In this document: positions 45,635 to 54,503 of the stretch, piece by piece
How the letters are laid out: each line of letters starts with the position of its first letter
How positions within the stretch are numbered: the first letter of the stretch is position 1
Assembly: GCF_023516435.1 (NCBI RefSeq)
Contig: NZ_CP097332.1
Span: 2,976,001-3,040,000 of the forward strand
Origin: Jatrophihabitans telluris
GTDB lineage: Bacteria > Actinomycetota > Actinomycetes > Mycobacteriales > Jatrophihabitantaceae
Reading direction: 5' to 3'
DNA: 64,000 bases
Program-made: the position numbers and the translations under genes
Notes under the pieces: generated by a model
Told to the model about the DNA's origin: nothing
Databases searched by the model: none
The model's input: the letters and a program-made list of their open reading frames with translations, nothing else

Positions 45635-45666
45635 GGTCCGCGGTGCGCTCTGCTGCGCCGCGGACC
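45635..45666 (+). terminator. Hairpin after the ABC transporter operon
   Basis: Perfect 9-bp arms GGTCCGCGG / CCGCGGACC with a 14-nt loop, 17 bp past the ATPase stop and 27 bp before the rhamnosidase start. It may terminate or reduce transcription into the rhamnosidase gene. Confidence 0.6.
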
Positions 45667-45693
45667 CGGGATCGTGACTAAGGACTGTCGCGC

Positions 45694-48372
45694 GTGGACT
45701 CCCCCGAGAGCACCGGCCCCGCCCGCACCCTCCGGACGGAGCTCGCCGGCGGGGATGCCCTGGGACACGGCGACCAGCCGACGCTGTCGTGGTGGCTTCC
45801 CGAAGGCGCCCGAAGCCAGCTGGCGTACCGGATCACCACCGCGGACGGCTACGACAGCGGCCGCGTCGAATCAGCGCGGCAGAGCTACGTCCCCGTCGAG
45901 ATCTTCGATCGCTCGCGCCGGAGCACCACGGCACGGGTACAGGTGTGGACCGACCTCGGGACGAGCATCGTCAGCGAGTCGGTGTCCTTGGACAGCGGCC
46001 TGTTGCAGGCCGAGGACTGGACGGCGTCCTGGATCGGGGTGGCCGAGCCGGAACGGCCCGCACAGGGTTCCCGGCCGGCCTACTGGCTGCGCTCGATCGT
46101 CGATCTTCCCGCGGACGCGACGGTCCGGCTGCACGTGACTTCCCTCGGCCTCCACGAGGTCTTCCTCAACGGCGAGCGCGTGGGCGATGAGGAACTGGCT
46201 CCGGGCTACACGCAGTATCTACGCCGGGTACAGCGACGATCCCATGACATCTCCGGCCTGGTTCATCCGGGACGAAACGTGGTCGCCGTCCTGCTCGCCG
46301 ACGGGTGGTTCCGCGGACAGGTCGGTATGCCGCGGCTGGCCGACCAGTTCGGCACCGAGCTCGCGTTGCGGCTCCAGGTGGAGGCGGCCCTCGACACGGG
46401 CTGGACGGTGCTCGCGGGCACCGATCCGTCCTGGCAGACTTCGGTTTCGCACGTGAGCGCCGCGGATCTCATCGGTGGCCAGCGCGAAGACCGGCGCGCG
46501 GTCGACCCGGCTGTGCACGACCCGGCTTTCGAGCCCGCCGGCGGTACCGGGAGCGCCCGGTCACGCAGCGGTGGGCGGTGGCAGCCGGCCGTGGCCCGCG
46601 ACGTCGACGTGGCGATCGTGGCCGGTGTCGCTGCGCCCATCCGCCGCATCGAGCAGGTGCGGCCGATCTCGGTGAGCCCCGTCGAGGGCACCGACGCGGT
46701 CATCGTCGACCTCGGCCAGAACATCAACGGCTGGGTGCGCCTGGGCGATCTCGGCGTGGCCGGGTCCCGGATCGAGCTGCGACACGGTGAAAGCCTCGAC
46801 AAGGACGGGGACCTCACCACGTCGCACCTGGATGTCAACGTGCCGATCTTCCCCGAGCCGTTGCCGCTGGGGCAGATCGACGAGGTGGTGTCCGCCGGGG
46901 TCGATGGCGACTGGTTCGAACCTCGATTGACCACCCACGGGTTTCGCTACGTTCGCATCGCCGGTCACTCCGGACGGCTCACCGAAGCGGACATCACCGG
47001 CGTGGTCGTGCATTCGGACCTGCGTCGCACCGGGTGGTTCGAATGCAGCGACGAGCGCCTCAACCGGCTGCACGAGGCCGCCGTGTGGTCGCTACGCGGC
47101 AACATGTGTGGCATTCCCACCGATTGCCCGCAGCGGGAACGGGCCGGCTGGACCGGGGACTGGCAGGTCTTCGCGCCGACCGCGGCCTATCTCTACGACG
47201 TGCTGGGCTTCACCCGCTCGTGGCTGCGCGACGTCGCCCTGGACCAGCGCGCCGACGGCTGCGTGGCCAACATGTCCCCCTGCCCACCGGGGGAAGGCTT
47301 CGCCAGCCCCGTCGGCGGCGTCAACGGCTCGGCCGGCTGGGGCGATGTCGTGGTGAGCGCACCGTGGGACCTGCACGAGGCCTACGGCGACCTCGCCCTG
47401 CTGCGCGAGACCTTCTCGATCGCGAGCGCCTGGGTCGAGTTCGCGGCCCGCACCGCCGCGCAGGGCCGGCACCCGAGCAGGACGGCACGCCGACCGGAGG
47501 CCGCGCCCCACGAGACATACCTGTGGGACACCGGTTTCCACTGGGGCGAGTGGCTCGAGCCCGGATTCCAACTGACCGACTTCGGGGCCTTCGCCGCGGC
47601 GGACAAGGCCGAGGTCGCCACCGCCTACCTGCACCGCTCGGCGGCGACGCTGGCCCGGACCGGCGCTCTGCTCGGCGCGGACGCCGCGACGCTCGCCCGG
47701 TACAGCGAGCTCGCCGAGGGCACCCGCGCCGCGTGGCAGGCCGAGTTCGTCGGAGTGGACGGTCGGCTGGCGGCACAGACCCAGGCGGCCCACGTCCGCG
47801 CGCTGGCCTTCGGTCTGGTCCCGCAGGACCTTCGCGCGACGATCGCGGACCGGCTCGTCGAGTTGATCGCCGAGGCCGGCGGCCATCTCAGGACCGGCTT
47901 CCTGTCCACCGGACTGCTGTTGCCGACTCTCGCCGACAACGGCCACCTCGACGCGGCCTACGAGCTGCTGCTGCAGGACAGTGAACCGTCGTGGCTGACC
48001 ATGATCGACCGCGGCGGCACGACGGTATGGGAGCACTGGAACGGCATCGACGCCGACGGGGTCGCCCACGACTCGCTCAACCACTACAGCAAAGGCGCCG
48101 TGGTGTCGTTCCTGCACCGCCAGGTCGCCGGCCTGCAACCGACCGAGCCGGGTTACCGCAGCTTCCGCGTGCAACCCCGCCCCGGTGGCGGAATCAACTG
48201 GGCGAGGACCACACATGAATGCCCGTACGGCCCGATCGACGTCTCCTGGTACCAGGACGGACCGATCTTCCGGCTCGACGTCGCCGTCCCGGGCGGCACC
48301 AGCGCCGAGGTCGTGCTGCCCGACGGCCGGAGGCACGCGGTCGGGCCCGGTACCCACCGGTGGCCGGCGTGA
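45694..48372 (+). CDS. Cytoplasmic GH78 alpha-L-rhamnosidase
   Basis: The 892-residue protein has the multi-domain layout of GH78: N-terminal beta domains (residues about 20-420), then an (alpha/alpha)6 catalytic domain with CGIPTDCPQRERAGWTGD (acidic catalytic residues) and the general-base motif TTVWEHWNG, and a C-terminal beta domain. There is no signal peptide, so it acts on an imported glycoside. The GTG at 45694 follows AAGGA at nine bases. It removes terminal L-rhamnose, as from rutinosides or neohesperidosides of plant phenolics. Confidence 0.93.
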   Translation: MDSPESTGPARTLRTELAGGDALGHGDQPTLSWWLPEGARSQLAYRITTADGYDSGRVESARQSYVPVEIFDRSRRSTTARVQVWTDLGTSIVSESVSLDSGLLQAEDWTASWIGVAEPERPAQGSRPAYWLRSIVDLPADATVRLHVTSLGLHEVFLNGERVGDEELAPGYTQYLRRVQRRSHDISGLVHPGRNVVAVLLADGWFRGQVGMPRLADQFGTELALRLQVEAALDTGWTVLAGTDPSWQTSVSHVSAADLIGGQREDRRAVDPAVHDPAFEPAGGTGSARSRSGGRWQPAVARDVDVAIVAGVAAPIRRIEQVRPISVSPVEGTDAVIVDLGQNINGWVRLGDLGVAGSRIELRHGESLDKDGDLTTSHLDVNVPIFPEPLPLGQIDEVVSAGVDGDWFEPRLTTHGFRYVRIAGHSGRLTEADITGVVVHSDLRRTGWFECSDERLNRLHEAAVWSLRGNMCGIPTDCPQRERAGWTGDWQVFAPTAAYLYDVLGFTRSWLRDVALDQRADGCVANMSPCPPGEGFASPVGGVNGSAGWGDVVVSAPWDLHEAYGDLALLRETFSIASAWVEFAARTAAQGRHPSRTARRPEAAPHETYLWDTGFHWGEWLEPGFQLTDFGAFAAADKAEVATAYLHRSAATLARTGALLGADAATLARYSELAEGTRAAWQAEFVGVDGRLAAQTQAAHVRALAFGLVPQDLRATIADRLVELIAEAGGHLRTGFLSTGLLLPTLADNGHLDAAYELLLQDSEPSWLTMIDRGGTTVWEHWNGIDADGVAHDSLNHYSKGAVVSFLHRQVAGLQPTEPGYRSFRVQPRPGGGINWARTTHECPYGPIDVSWYQDGPIFRLDVAVPGGTSAEVVLPDGRRHAVGPGTHRWPA

Positions 48373-48380
48373 GGCTCGAC

Positions 48381-49007
48381 TCAGAGCTCGCTCGGTTCAC
48401 CGGCCGTGAGGCGGGTGACGACCCCGGCCGGGCTGAAGGCCTGCAGCATGCCGGCGTACTTCGCGGGGTCGGTGGTCTCACCCTCGTGGATGGGCAGCGC
48501 CACTCGCGGCCCGACCGCCCGGACGTAGTCCACCGCCTCGGCCAGCTTGAGCCACGGCCCGTCGATCGCGACGGCCAGGACGTCAACGTCCTGCGTGGGG
48601 ACGAACAACGAGTCGCCCGGGTGCAGCAAGGCGCCGTCGTCGATCAGGTAGGCCGAGTTGGTGCAACCGGGAACGTCACCGTAGACGGCGGCGTGCAGGC
48701 CGCCGAGGACGTCGACCGTGCTCGCGCCGAAGGTCAACCGCTGACCCGGCGAAGCGACGGTGCCCTCCGGCAGATCGGGCACGGCGGCGGCCGAGTCCGG
48801 ATCGAGGACCAGTTGGGCCCGCGGGTTGGCGCCCAGCAGTGCGGTGAGCCCGGCGACGTCGAGGTGATCAGGGTGCTGGTGGGTCACCAGAACGGCGTCG
48901 AGGTCACGTACCTCGGCGAAGGACGACATCGTGCCGGGATCGATGAGCAGCCGGGCGGTAGCGGTCTCGATCAGCAGGCAGGCGTGGCCGTAGTGCGTGA
49001 TTTTCAT
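48381..49007 (-). CDS. Metallo-beta-lactamase-fold hydrolase, UlaG-like
   Basis: The 208-residue protein has the metal motif THQHPDH and a GHACLLIE N-terminal strand. Downstream metal ligands are found at HPGDS and in PIHEGE. UlaG-type members hydrolyse lactones such as ascorbate-6-phosphate. It is the only leftward gene between the rhamnosidase and the next rightward operon, and it shares the divergent region holding site E. The substrate may be a lactone intermediate. Confidence 0.83.
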   Translation of the reverse strand: MKITHYGHACLLIETATARLLIDPGTMSSFAEVRDLDAVLVTHQHPDHLDVAGLTALLGANPRAQLVLDPDSAAAVPDLPEGTVASPGQRLTFGASTVDVLGGLHAAVYGDVPGCTNSAYLIDDGALLHPGDSLFVPTQDVDVLAVAIDGPWLKLAEAVDYVRAVGPRVALPIHEGETTDPAKYAGMLQAFSPAGVVTRLTAGEPSEL

Positions 49008-49069
49008 GGGGACTCCTGGTGCGTCGGGTCTTCCGGTGGGCGAGTTCCAGGGTCATACTTTCACTCTGA

Positions 49070-49093
49070 GAACATCACTTCCATAGAATGAAC
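49070..49093. promoter_or_regulatory. Putative IclR-type operator, diverged site E
   Basis: GAAC-N5-TTCC-N7-GAAC keeps exactly the spacing of sites A-D with one base changed in each element; a TTTC lies 11 bp before it (49059-49062). It is in the 112-bp divergent region, 26 bp before the VOC gene and 62 bp from the leftward hydrolase. Confidence 0.45.
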
Positions 49094-49119
49094 ATAGTTG
49101 CCAAGAATGGAGGACGCCA

Positions 49120-49647
49120 GTGACGCGCCCGCTCCACCACATCGGGTATTGGGTCTCCGACCTCGACACGGCGGTCGAGCACGCCGTCCGCACCCTCGGC
49201 GTCGGGCCGTTCCTGGTGGATCGCCACGTCCGCTTCGCCTCCTTCACCCTCGCCGACGGCACCGAGATCGCCGATCCCGCCTACCTGGACCACACCGCCG
49301 CCTTCGCCGCCTGGGGGCCGATCGTGCTCGAACTGGCCCAGGTCCACAGCGTGCACCCCGAGCTGGCCGCCGCCTACCGGATCCGCACCGGCGACGTGGG
49401 CCACGTCAGCTGGGTGGTCGAGGACCTGCCCGCCGAGTCCGCGCGGCTGCAAGCCCTGGGCTGCCCGCTGATCCACACCGCCAACCTCGGCCAGGTCAAC
49501 GTCGCCTGGCACGACGGTGGATCGCTGTTCCCGCACCCCATCGAGGTGCATCGCGCCGGTGCGCCGATCCTGGGCATGCACGCCCGCCTGAGTGCGCTGG
49601 CCGACGGGTGGGACGGCGCGGACGTGATGAGACCGATCGCACCCTGA
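49120..49647 (+). CDS. VOC/glyoxalase-fold protein
   Basis: The 175-residue protein has two beta-alpha-beta-beta-beta modules (LHHIGYWVSDLDTAVEHAV and GHVSWVVEDLPAESARLQAL). Candidate metal ligands include His7 and the GHVSW histidine. GTG 49120 lies seven bases after GGAGG. VOC enzymes include isomerases and extradiol dioxygenases; this one cannot be assigned further. First gene of the rightward operon that ends with the beta-glucosidase. Confidence 0.82.
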   Translation: MTRPLHHIGYWVSDLDTAVEHAVRTLGVGPFLVDRHVRFASFTLADGTEIADPAYLDHTAAFAAWGPIVLELAQVHSVHPELAAAYRIRTGDVGHVSWVVEDLPAESARLQALGCPLIHTANLGQVNVAWHDGGSLFPHPIEVHRAGAPILGMHARLSALADGWDGADVMRPIAP

Positions 49648-49721
49648 CCCGGCTGCTCAGGGCGACCGCACCGGCGCCCACGACCAACGCCCTTGTCCAG
49701 ACCAACAACGAGGAGACAACG

Positions 49722-50630
49722 ATGCCGCACAAGGTGCTCGGCCTCAATGCCGGTTCGCCCGGCGGGAACACCGAGATCGTGCTCGTCCAGGCGCTGCGCG
49801 CCGCCGCCGCCGAGGGCGCGGACGTCGAACTGGTCCGCCTGGACGACCTGCACCTGCCCCTGGGACCCGGACCGAAAGAACCCGATGACGCCTGGTGGTT
49901 CTGGGAGCGGCTGATGGAGGCCGACGGGTTCATCGTCAGCGCGCCCATCTTCAGCCGCGTCGTTCCGGCTCGACTCAAGCTGCTCATGGACCGGCTCCTC
50001 GGGCCCAACGCCGACCGCGCCATCGTCGAGAAGCTGATCGCGATGCGGGCTTCCGGCGAGGAGCCGGCGGTCCCCTTCCGCGTGGACGAGCGGGTGCTCA
50101 AGCCCCGGGTCGGCGGGTTCATCGCCGTGGGCGGTGCCCTGACGCCGCAGTGGAAGACCCTGGCCCTGCCGACCATGCACATCCTCACCTTCTCGATGCA
50201 GACCGCAGTCGTCGACCAGTTCGTGGTGTCCGGGGCCGGCACGCCCAAGTCCGTCGTGCTGGACGAGGACGCCATGGGCCGATCGGCCCGGTTGGGCCGC
50301 AACGTGGCACGGCAACTCGGGCGGTCCTTCGACGAGGCCGATTACGTCGGCGAGCCGGGGTTGTGCCCGATGTGCCATCTCAGCGTCATCGAGCTGCACG
50401 GCCGCAGCGTCGACTGCGCCACGTGCGGTGCGCAGGGCAGGCTCGCCGACGACTTCACGATCGACTGGACGGACCTGGACTGCTCGGTGATCTCGATGGC
50501 GGAGAAGAGCGCCCACTACGACGAGATCCTGCAGACCGCGCAACGCCACGCCAAGGTGCGCGACACGATCACCGAGCGGGCCGCCGACTACGACGGCGCC
50601 GACCTGATCGTCCGACCTGAGCACGCCTGA
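49722..50630 (+). CDS. NADPH-dependent FMN reductase fold with an internal four-cysteine motif
   Basis: The 302-residue protein begins with a flavodoxin-like domain (LGLNAGSPGGNTE phosphate loop, SAPIFSRVVPARLKLLMDR). Near the C terminus Cys215/Cys218 (CPMC) and Cys232/Cys235 (CATC) form a zinc-ribbon or rubredoxin-like pair, not usual in this family. The ATG follows GAGGAGA. It could supply reduced flavin or reduce an aromatic or quinone intermediate for the monooxygenase that follows. Confidence 0.82.
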   Translation: MPHKVLGLNAGSPGGNTEIVLVQALRAAAAEGADVELVRLDDLHLPLGPGPKEPDDAWWFWERLMEADGFIVSAPIFSRVVPARLKLLMDRLLGPNADRAIVEKLIAMRASGEEPAVPFRVDERVLKPRVGGFIAVGGALTPQWKTLALPTMHILTFSMQTAVVDQFVVSGAGTPKSVVLDEDAMGRSARLGRNVARQLGRSFDEADYVGEPGLCPMCHLSVIELHGRSVDCATCGAQGRLADDFTIDWTDLDCSVISMAEKSAHYDEILQTAQRHAKVRDTITERAADYDGADLIVRPEHA

Positions 50631-50649
50631 GACCGGAACGGATATCAAG

Positions 50650-51936
50650 ATGACTGCTGCACGACCGTTGCACGTCCTCATCGCCGGGGGCGGCCTGGCC
50701 GGCCTGGCCACCGCCCAGGGCCTGTTGAAGTCCGGGCACTCGGTGGAGGTGTTCGAGCGCGACGCCGACCTCGACCGCAAGCAGGGGTACTACCTGCACT
50801 TCAACGCCATCGGCGGCAACGCGCTGCGCCGCTGTCTACCCGACGACCTGTACGAGCTCTACCTGCAGACCTCGCGCCAGAGCTACGACCGTCCCGAATC
50901 GATCGTGCTCGACGACCAGTTGCGCGAGCTCAGCTCGCGCCCGCACATGGGACCGCCGAACGACGGACCGGTGCCACACACCGGCGTGCACCGCCGCACC
51001 CTGCGGCAGGTGCTGTCGGCCCGCCTGGGCGACCGGCTCCACAGCGGCAACGCGGTCCTGGCCTTCAGTCAGGACGACGACGGCGTGAGCGTGACGTTGG
51101 CCGACGGCAGCACGGTGCGCGGCGACGTGCTGGTCGGCGCCGACGGCATCCGCTCGGCGGTGCGCACCCAGCTGTTGCCTGACGTGCCGGTAATCCCCAC
51201 CGGGATAAGGGGAATCGGCGTGTACGGCCGGACTCCGCTCACGCCCGAACTCGACGACCTGATGCCCGACATCCTGAATCAGGGCGTGCTGATGGCGGTG
51301 GACCGAAAGGGCACCCGGCTGTTGATCGCCACCTTCCGGCCCCGGCAACTCGCCGACGAGGCCGCCTCCGAGATCGCCCCGGACGTACGCCTCGATCCCG
51401 TACCCGCCTACGTCATGGTCAGCTGCAGCGTGTCTCCGGGAACGGTGGTTCCACCAGCCGCCGAATGGACAGCCGAGACACCACTGCTGCTGCGCGACTC
51501 GATGCGAGCCACTGTCGCGGACTGGCACCCCGCGGCCGATGGGTTGGTCGCGGGAATGGACCCGTCCTCGATCTTCGCGATCCCGTTCGGTTACCTGGAA
51601 CCGGCCGAGTCGTGGGAACCGTCGCGGGTCACCGTCGCCGGCGACGCCGCCCATGGCATGCTGCCCACGCTGGGCATGGGTGCCAACCTCTCGCTCCACG
51701 ACGCGGCGCTGCTGGTCGAGCGGTTGGACCAGGTCGGTCGCGGCGAGGCGGAACTCCTGGCGGCAATCGGCGGCTACGAAGCCGAGATGCGCGCCACGGC
51801 CTACCCGATCCTGCGACTGACCCTCGACCACGACACGAACTTCGGCGGCGGCGCGCTCGCCGAGGCGGAGGGGCGCGACGGCGCCGACGGTCCTAGCAGC
51901 GACAATGCCGGTCCGAGCCAGGAGCACCCGGCGTGA
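50650..51936 (+). CDS. FAD-dependent aromatic monooxygenase
   Basis: The 428-residue protein has the FAD motif IAGGGLAGLATAQGL, the DG motif VLVGADGIRSAVR and the GD motif VTVAGDAAHGMLPTLGMGANL, all typical of group A flavoprotein hydroxylases. It should hydroxylate a phenolic ring with NAD(P)H and O2. Its stop overlaps the next start (GTGA). Possible role: hydroxylation or decarboxylating hydroxylation of the released aglycone. Confidence 0.9.
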   Translation: MTAARPLHVLIAGGGLAGLATAQGLLKSGHSVEVFERDADLDRKQGYYLHFNAIGGNALRRCLPDDLYELYLQTSRQSYDRPESIVLDDQLRELSSRPHMGPPNDGPVPHTGVHRRTLRQVLSARLGDRLHSGNAVLAFSQDDDGVSVTLADGSTVRGDVLVGADGIRSAVRTQLLPDVPVIPTGIRGIGVYGRTPLTPELDDLMPDILNQGVLMAVDRKGTRLLIATFRPRQLADEAASEIAPDVRLDPVPAYVMVSCSVSPGTVVPPAAEWTAETPLLLRDSMRATVADWHPAADGLVAGMDPSSIFAIPFGYLEPAESWEPSRVTVAGDAAHGMLPTLGMGANLSLHDAALLVERLDQVGRGEAELLAAIGGYEAEMRATAYPILRLTLDHDTNFGGGALAEAEGRDGADGPSSDNAGPSQEHPA

Positions 51937-52703
51937 CCGGACGGCTCGCGGGCAAGGTCGCCCTCGTCACCGGCACCGGTGGCGGGATCGGCCGCGCCAC
52001 GGCCCAGCTCTTCGCCCGCGAGGGCGCGCACGTCATCGGCTGCGATCTCAACCCCACTCCGTCCGAGGAGACCGTGGCTCAGGTACGTGCCGCGGGCGGC
52101 CGGATGGACGCGATCGCCCCGGTCGATCTGGCCACCGAGGCCGGCGCCCAGAGCTGGGTGGAGCAGGCCGCAACCATCGGCGGCGGGATCGACATACTGG
52201 TCAACAACGCGTCGTCCATCCGCTTCGGCGCCATCGATGAACTGTCCTATGCGGACTGGACCTTCACGATCCGCAACGAGCTCGACATCGTCTTCCTGGT
52301 CACCAAGGCGGCGTGGCCCCACCTGGTCGGCCGAGGCGGCGGCAGCATCGTCAACATCGGCTCCATCTCCGGTTCCCGAGGTGCCTGGTTCATGCCGCAG
52401 AACGCCCACGGCGCGGCCAAGGGCGGCGTGCTGGCGCTGACCCGGCAGCTCGTCATCGAGGGTGGTCCGCACGGTATCCGCGTCAACGCGGTCAGTCCCG
52501 CGATGACCGAGACGCCACACACCACTCCCTTGTTGCGCGGGGCGGACAGCCCGGCCGAGCAGATCCTTTCGCGGGTGCCGCTGCGCAAGTGGGGCCAGCC
52601 ACTGGACGTCGCGAACGCGATCCTGTTCCTGGCCGGCGACGAGTCCTCCCACATCAGCGGTGTGGACATCGCGGTGGACGGCGGCGCGGCGGTGGTGGGA
52701 TGA
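51933..52703 (+). CDS. SDR-family protein with His at the catalytic Tyr position
   Basis: The 256-residue protein has TGTGGGIGRATAQ, NNASSIRFG, SGSRGAW and GVDIAVDGGAAVV. In the YxxxK position it reads HGAAK, so the catalytic tyrosine is replaced by histidine while lysine stays. It may work with altered chemistry or as a non-redox isomerase or lyase. Overlaps both neighbours by 4 bp in the operon. Confidence 0.87.
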   Translation: MTGRLAGKVALVTGTGGGIGRATAQLFAREGAHVIGCDLNPTPSEETVAQVRAAGGRMDAIAPVDLATEAGAQSWVEQAATIGGGIDILVNNASSIRFGAIDELSYADWTFTIRNELDIVFLVTKAAWPHLVGRGGGSIVNIGSISGSRGAWFMPQNAHGAAKGGVLALTRQLVIEGGPHGIRVNAVSPAMTETPHTTPLLRGADSPAEQILSRVPLRKWGQPLDVANAILFLAGDESSHISGVDIAVDGGAAVVG

Positions 52704-54085
52704 CGATCGCGGTGAAGGGCGCCTTCTACCTTCCCGGCGACGAGGGCTACGAGCAGGCCCGCGTCGGACGAATCTTCAACGCCCGCAAGCCCGAACGCTA
52801 TCCCGCCGCGATCCTGCAGGTGGTCGACGAGACCGACGTCGTCGCCGGTGTTCGGCTGGCGGCCGAGCGCGGCTGGACGATCAGCGTGCGCTCTGGCGGT
52901 CATTCCTGGGCGGCGTGGAGCGTGCACGACGACGCCCTGCTGCTCGACCTCGGCGCGCTGCGTTCCCTCGACTACGACGATGCGACCGGGATCGTCGCGG
53001 CGGGACCGGCGACGATGGGTTCGCTGGAGCTCGCGCCGTTCCTGACCGAGCGTGGCCGGTCCTTTCCCGGCGGCCACTGCGCCTCCGTGGGCATCGGCGG
53101 CTACCTGCTGCAGGGCGGGCAGGGCTGGAACGGCCGGCTCAAAGGCTGGGCCTGCGAGAGCGTCGTCGCCGTCGACGTGGTCACCGCCGACGGGGACCTG
53201 ATTCGCGCCGACGCGCAACAGAACACCGATCTGTACTGGGCAGCGCGCGGTGCCGGGCCCGGCTTTCCCGGTGTGGTGGTGCGCTTCCACCTGCAGACCT
53301 ACCCACAACCGCCCGTCATGTGGCAGGACACGTGGACCTTCCACCTCGACGACGCGGAGCGGGTCGTCCACTGGCTGCACGAGGTCCTGCCCAGCCTGGA
53401 CCGCCGCGTCGAACCAGTACTGGCGGCGACCCGGCTTCCCGACGTGCCGCTCTACCCCGGCGTCGAGCACCCCGGCGGCACCGTGCTGTTGTTGCACACC
53501 ACCTGTATGGGCCAATCCGAGACCGAGGTCCGGGCGCTGCTGCAGGGGCTGGGCGAGTGCCCGGTGGCCGGGCGCGAACTCGGCCGGGTCACCGGCCCGA
53601 CCACGCTGGCCCAGGAGAGCGACGCCCAGATCGCCCAGAACCCGGACGGCTATCGCTACGCCGTGGACTGCGCGTGGTCCGACGCCTCCGCCGACGTCCT
53701 CGCTCCACTGCTGCTGGACATCTGGCGCGGTCTGGACACCGAACATTCGTTCTCGATCTGGTATGGCTGGGCACCGGTGCGCGCGTTGCCGGATATGGCC
53801 TTCTCCGTCGAGGGAAACGTCTACGTGGCCACCTACCTCATCTACCAGGACGCGGCCGAGGACGAGCGATACCGCGCCCGGGTGCACGAACAGACCGCGG
53901 CGATCGCCCGCAACGGCGGCGTCGGGGTATACCTCGGGGACACCGACTTCACCCGGCGCCCCGACCGGTTCCTGACCGATGAGAATTTTCAGCGGCTGAC
54001 GGAGATCCGAGCCGTTCGAGACCCACACCGCCGGATCGCGTCCTACCTCGTCAGCTCGCCCGATCGGCTCAACCACCATGGCTGA
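52700..54085 (+). CDS. FAD-linked oxidase, BBE type with bicovalent flavin motifs
   Basis: The 461-residue protein has a PP-loop-like RSGGHSWAAW with the FAD-linking His and GHCASVGIGGY with the FAD-linking Cys, as in berberine-bridge-type enzymes that bind FAD at two points. The C-terminal BBE segment is weak but recognisable. No signal peptide. Such enzymes oxidise alcohols, lignols or sugars. ATG 52700 overlaps the preceding stop; the longer frame upstream is a shadow. Confidence 0.9.
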   Translation: MTIAVKGAFYLPGDEGYEQARVGRIFNARKPERYPAAILQVVDETDVVAGVRLAAERGWTISVRSGGHSWAAWSVHDDALLLDLGALRSLDYDDATGIVAAGPATMGSLELAPFLTERGRSFPGGHCASVGIGGYLLQGGQGWNGRLKGWACESVVAVDVVTADGDLIRADAQQNTDLYWAARGAGPGFPGVVVRFHLQTYPQPPVMWQDTWTFHLDDAERVVHWLHEVLPSLDRRVEPVLAATRLPDVPLYPGVEHPGGTVLLLHTTCMGQSETEVRALLQGLGECPVAGRELGRVTGPTTLAQESDAQIAQNPDGYRYAVDCAWSDASADVLAPLLLDIWRGLDTEHSFSIWYGWAPVRALPDMAFSVEGNVYVATYLIYQDAAEDERYRARVHEQTAAIARNGGVGVYLGDTDFTRRPDRFLTDENFQRLTEIRAVRDPHRRIASYLVSSPDRLNHHG

Positions 54086-54503
54086 GTCTCGGGCGCGAAC
54101 ACTCGATCATGTCGGGCTCAACGTCGCCGACCTCGACGCCGCCGAGCGCTGGTACATCGACGCCTTCGGCTACATCCGGGACCTCGCCGTGCGGCTGGAG
54201 GCCTTCGAGCTCGACATCGTCATGCTCGTCCACCCCGAGGGCGGCGACCGCCTCGAGCTGCTGCATCGTCCCGGTTCGGCTCCCGGACTGCGGGCCGACA
54301 CCCCACCCGCTGCCGTGCTCACCGAGGGATTCGGCCACATCGCCTTCGACGTCGAGGATGTCGACGGCCACTTCGACCGGCTGGTGTCCCTCGGCGCGCG
54401 AGCGGTCATGAGCCCGCGGCCCTCTCCAGAGCCCGGCGTGCGGATGGCCTTCGTGGCCGATCCGGAGGGCAACCTCCTCGAACTTCTCGATCGCCGCCGG
54501 TGA
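54078..54503 (+). CDS. VOC-family lyase/dioxygenase-like protein
   Basis: The 141-residue protein is a single VOC unit with LDHVGLNVADLDAAERWY, a central HIAFDVEDVD and the end FVADPEGNLLELL; conserved His and Glu fit a metal site. It overlaps the oxidase by 8 bp (ATGGCTGA) and the transporter by 4 bp. A methylmalonyl-CoA epimerase-like or ring-modifying role cannot be separated by sequence alone. Confidence 0.85.
   Translation: MAESRARTLDHVGLNVADLDAAERWYIDAFGYIRDLAVRLEAFELDIVMLVHPEGGDRLELLHRPGSAPGLRADTPPAAVLTEGFGHIAFDVEDVDGHFDRLVSLGARAVMSPRPSPEPGVRMAFVADPEGNLLELLDRRR

Noticed and set aside
49098-49721. Long upstream extension of the FMN reductase frame through the VOC gene
   Set aside because: Residues are Arg/Pro-rich shadow sequence, and a good ribosome site precedes ATG 49722.
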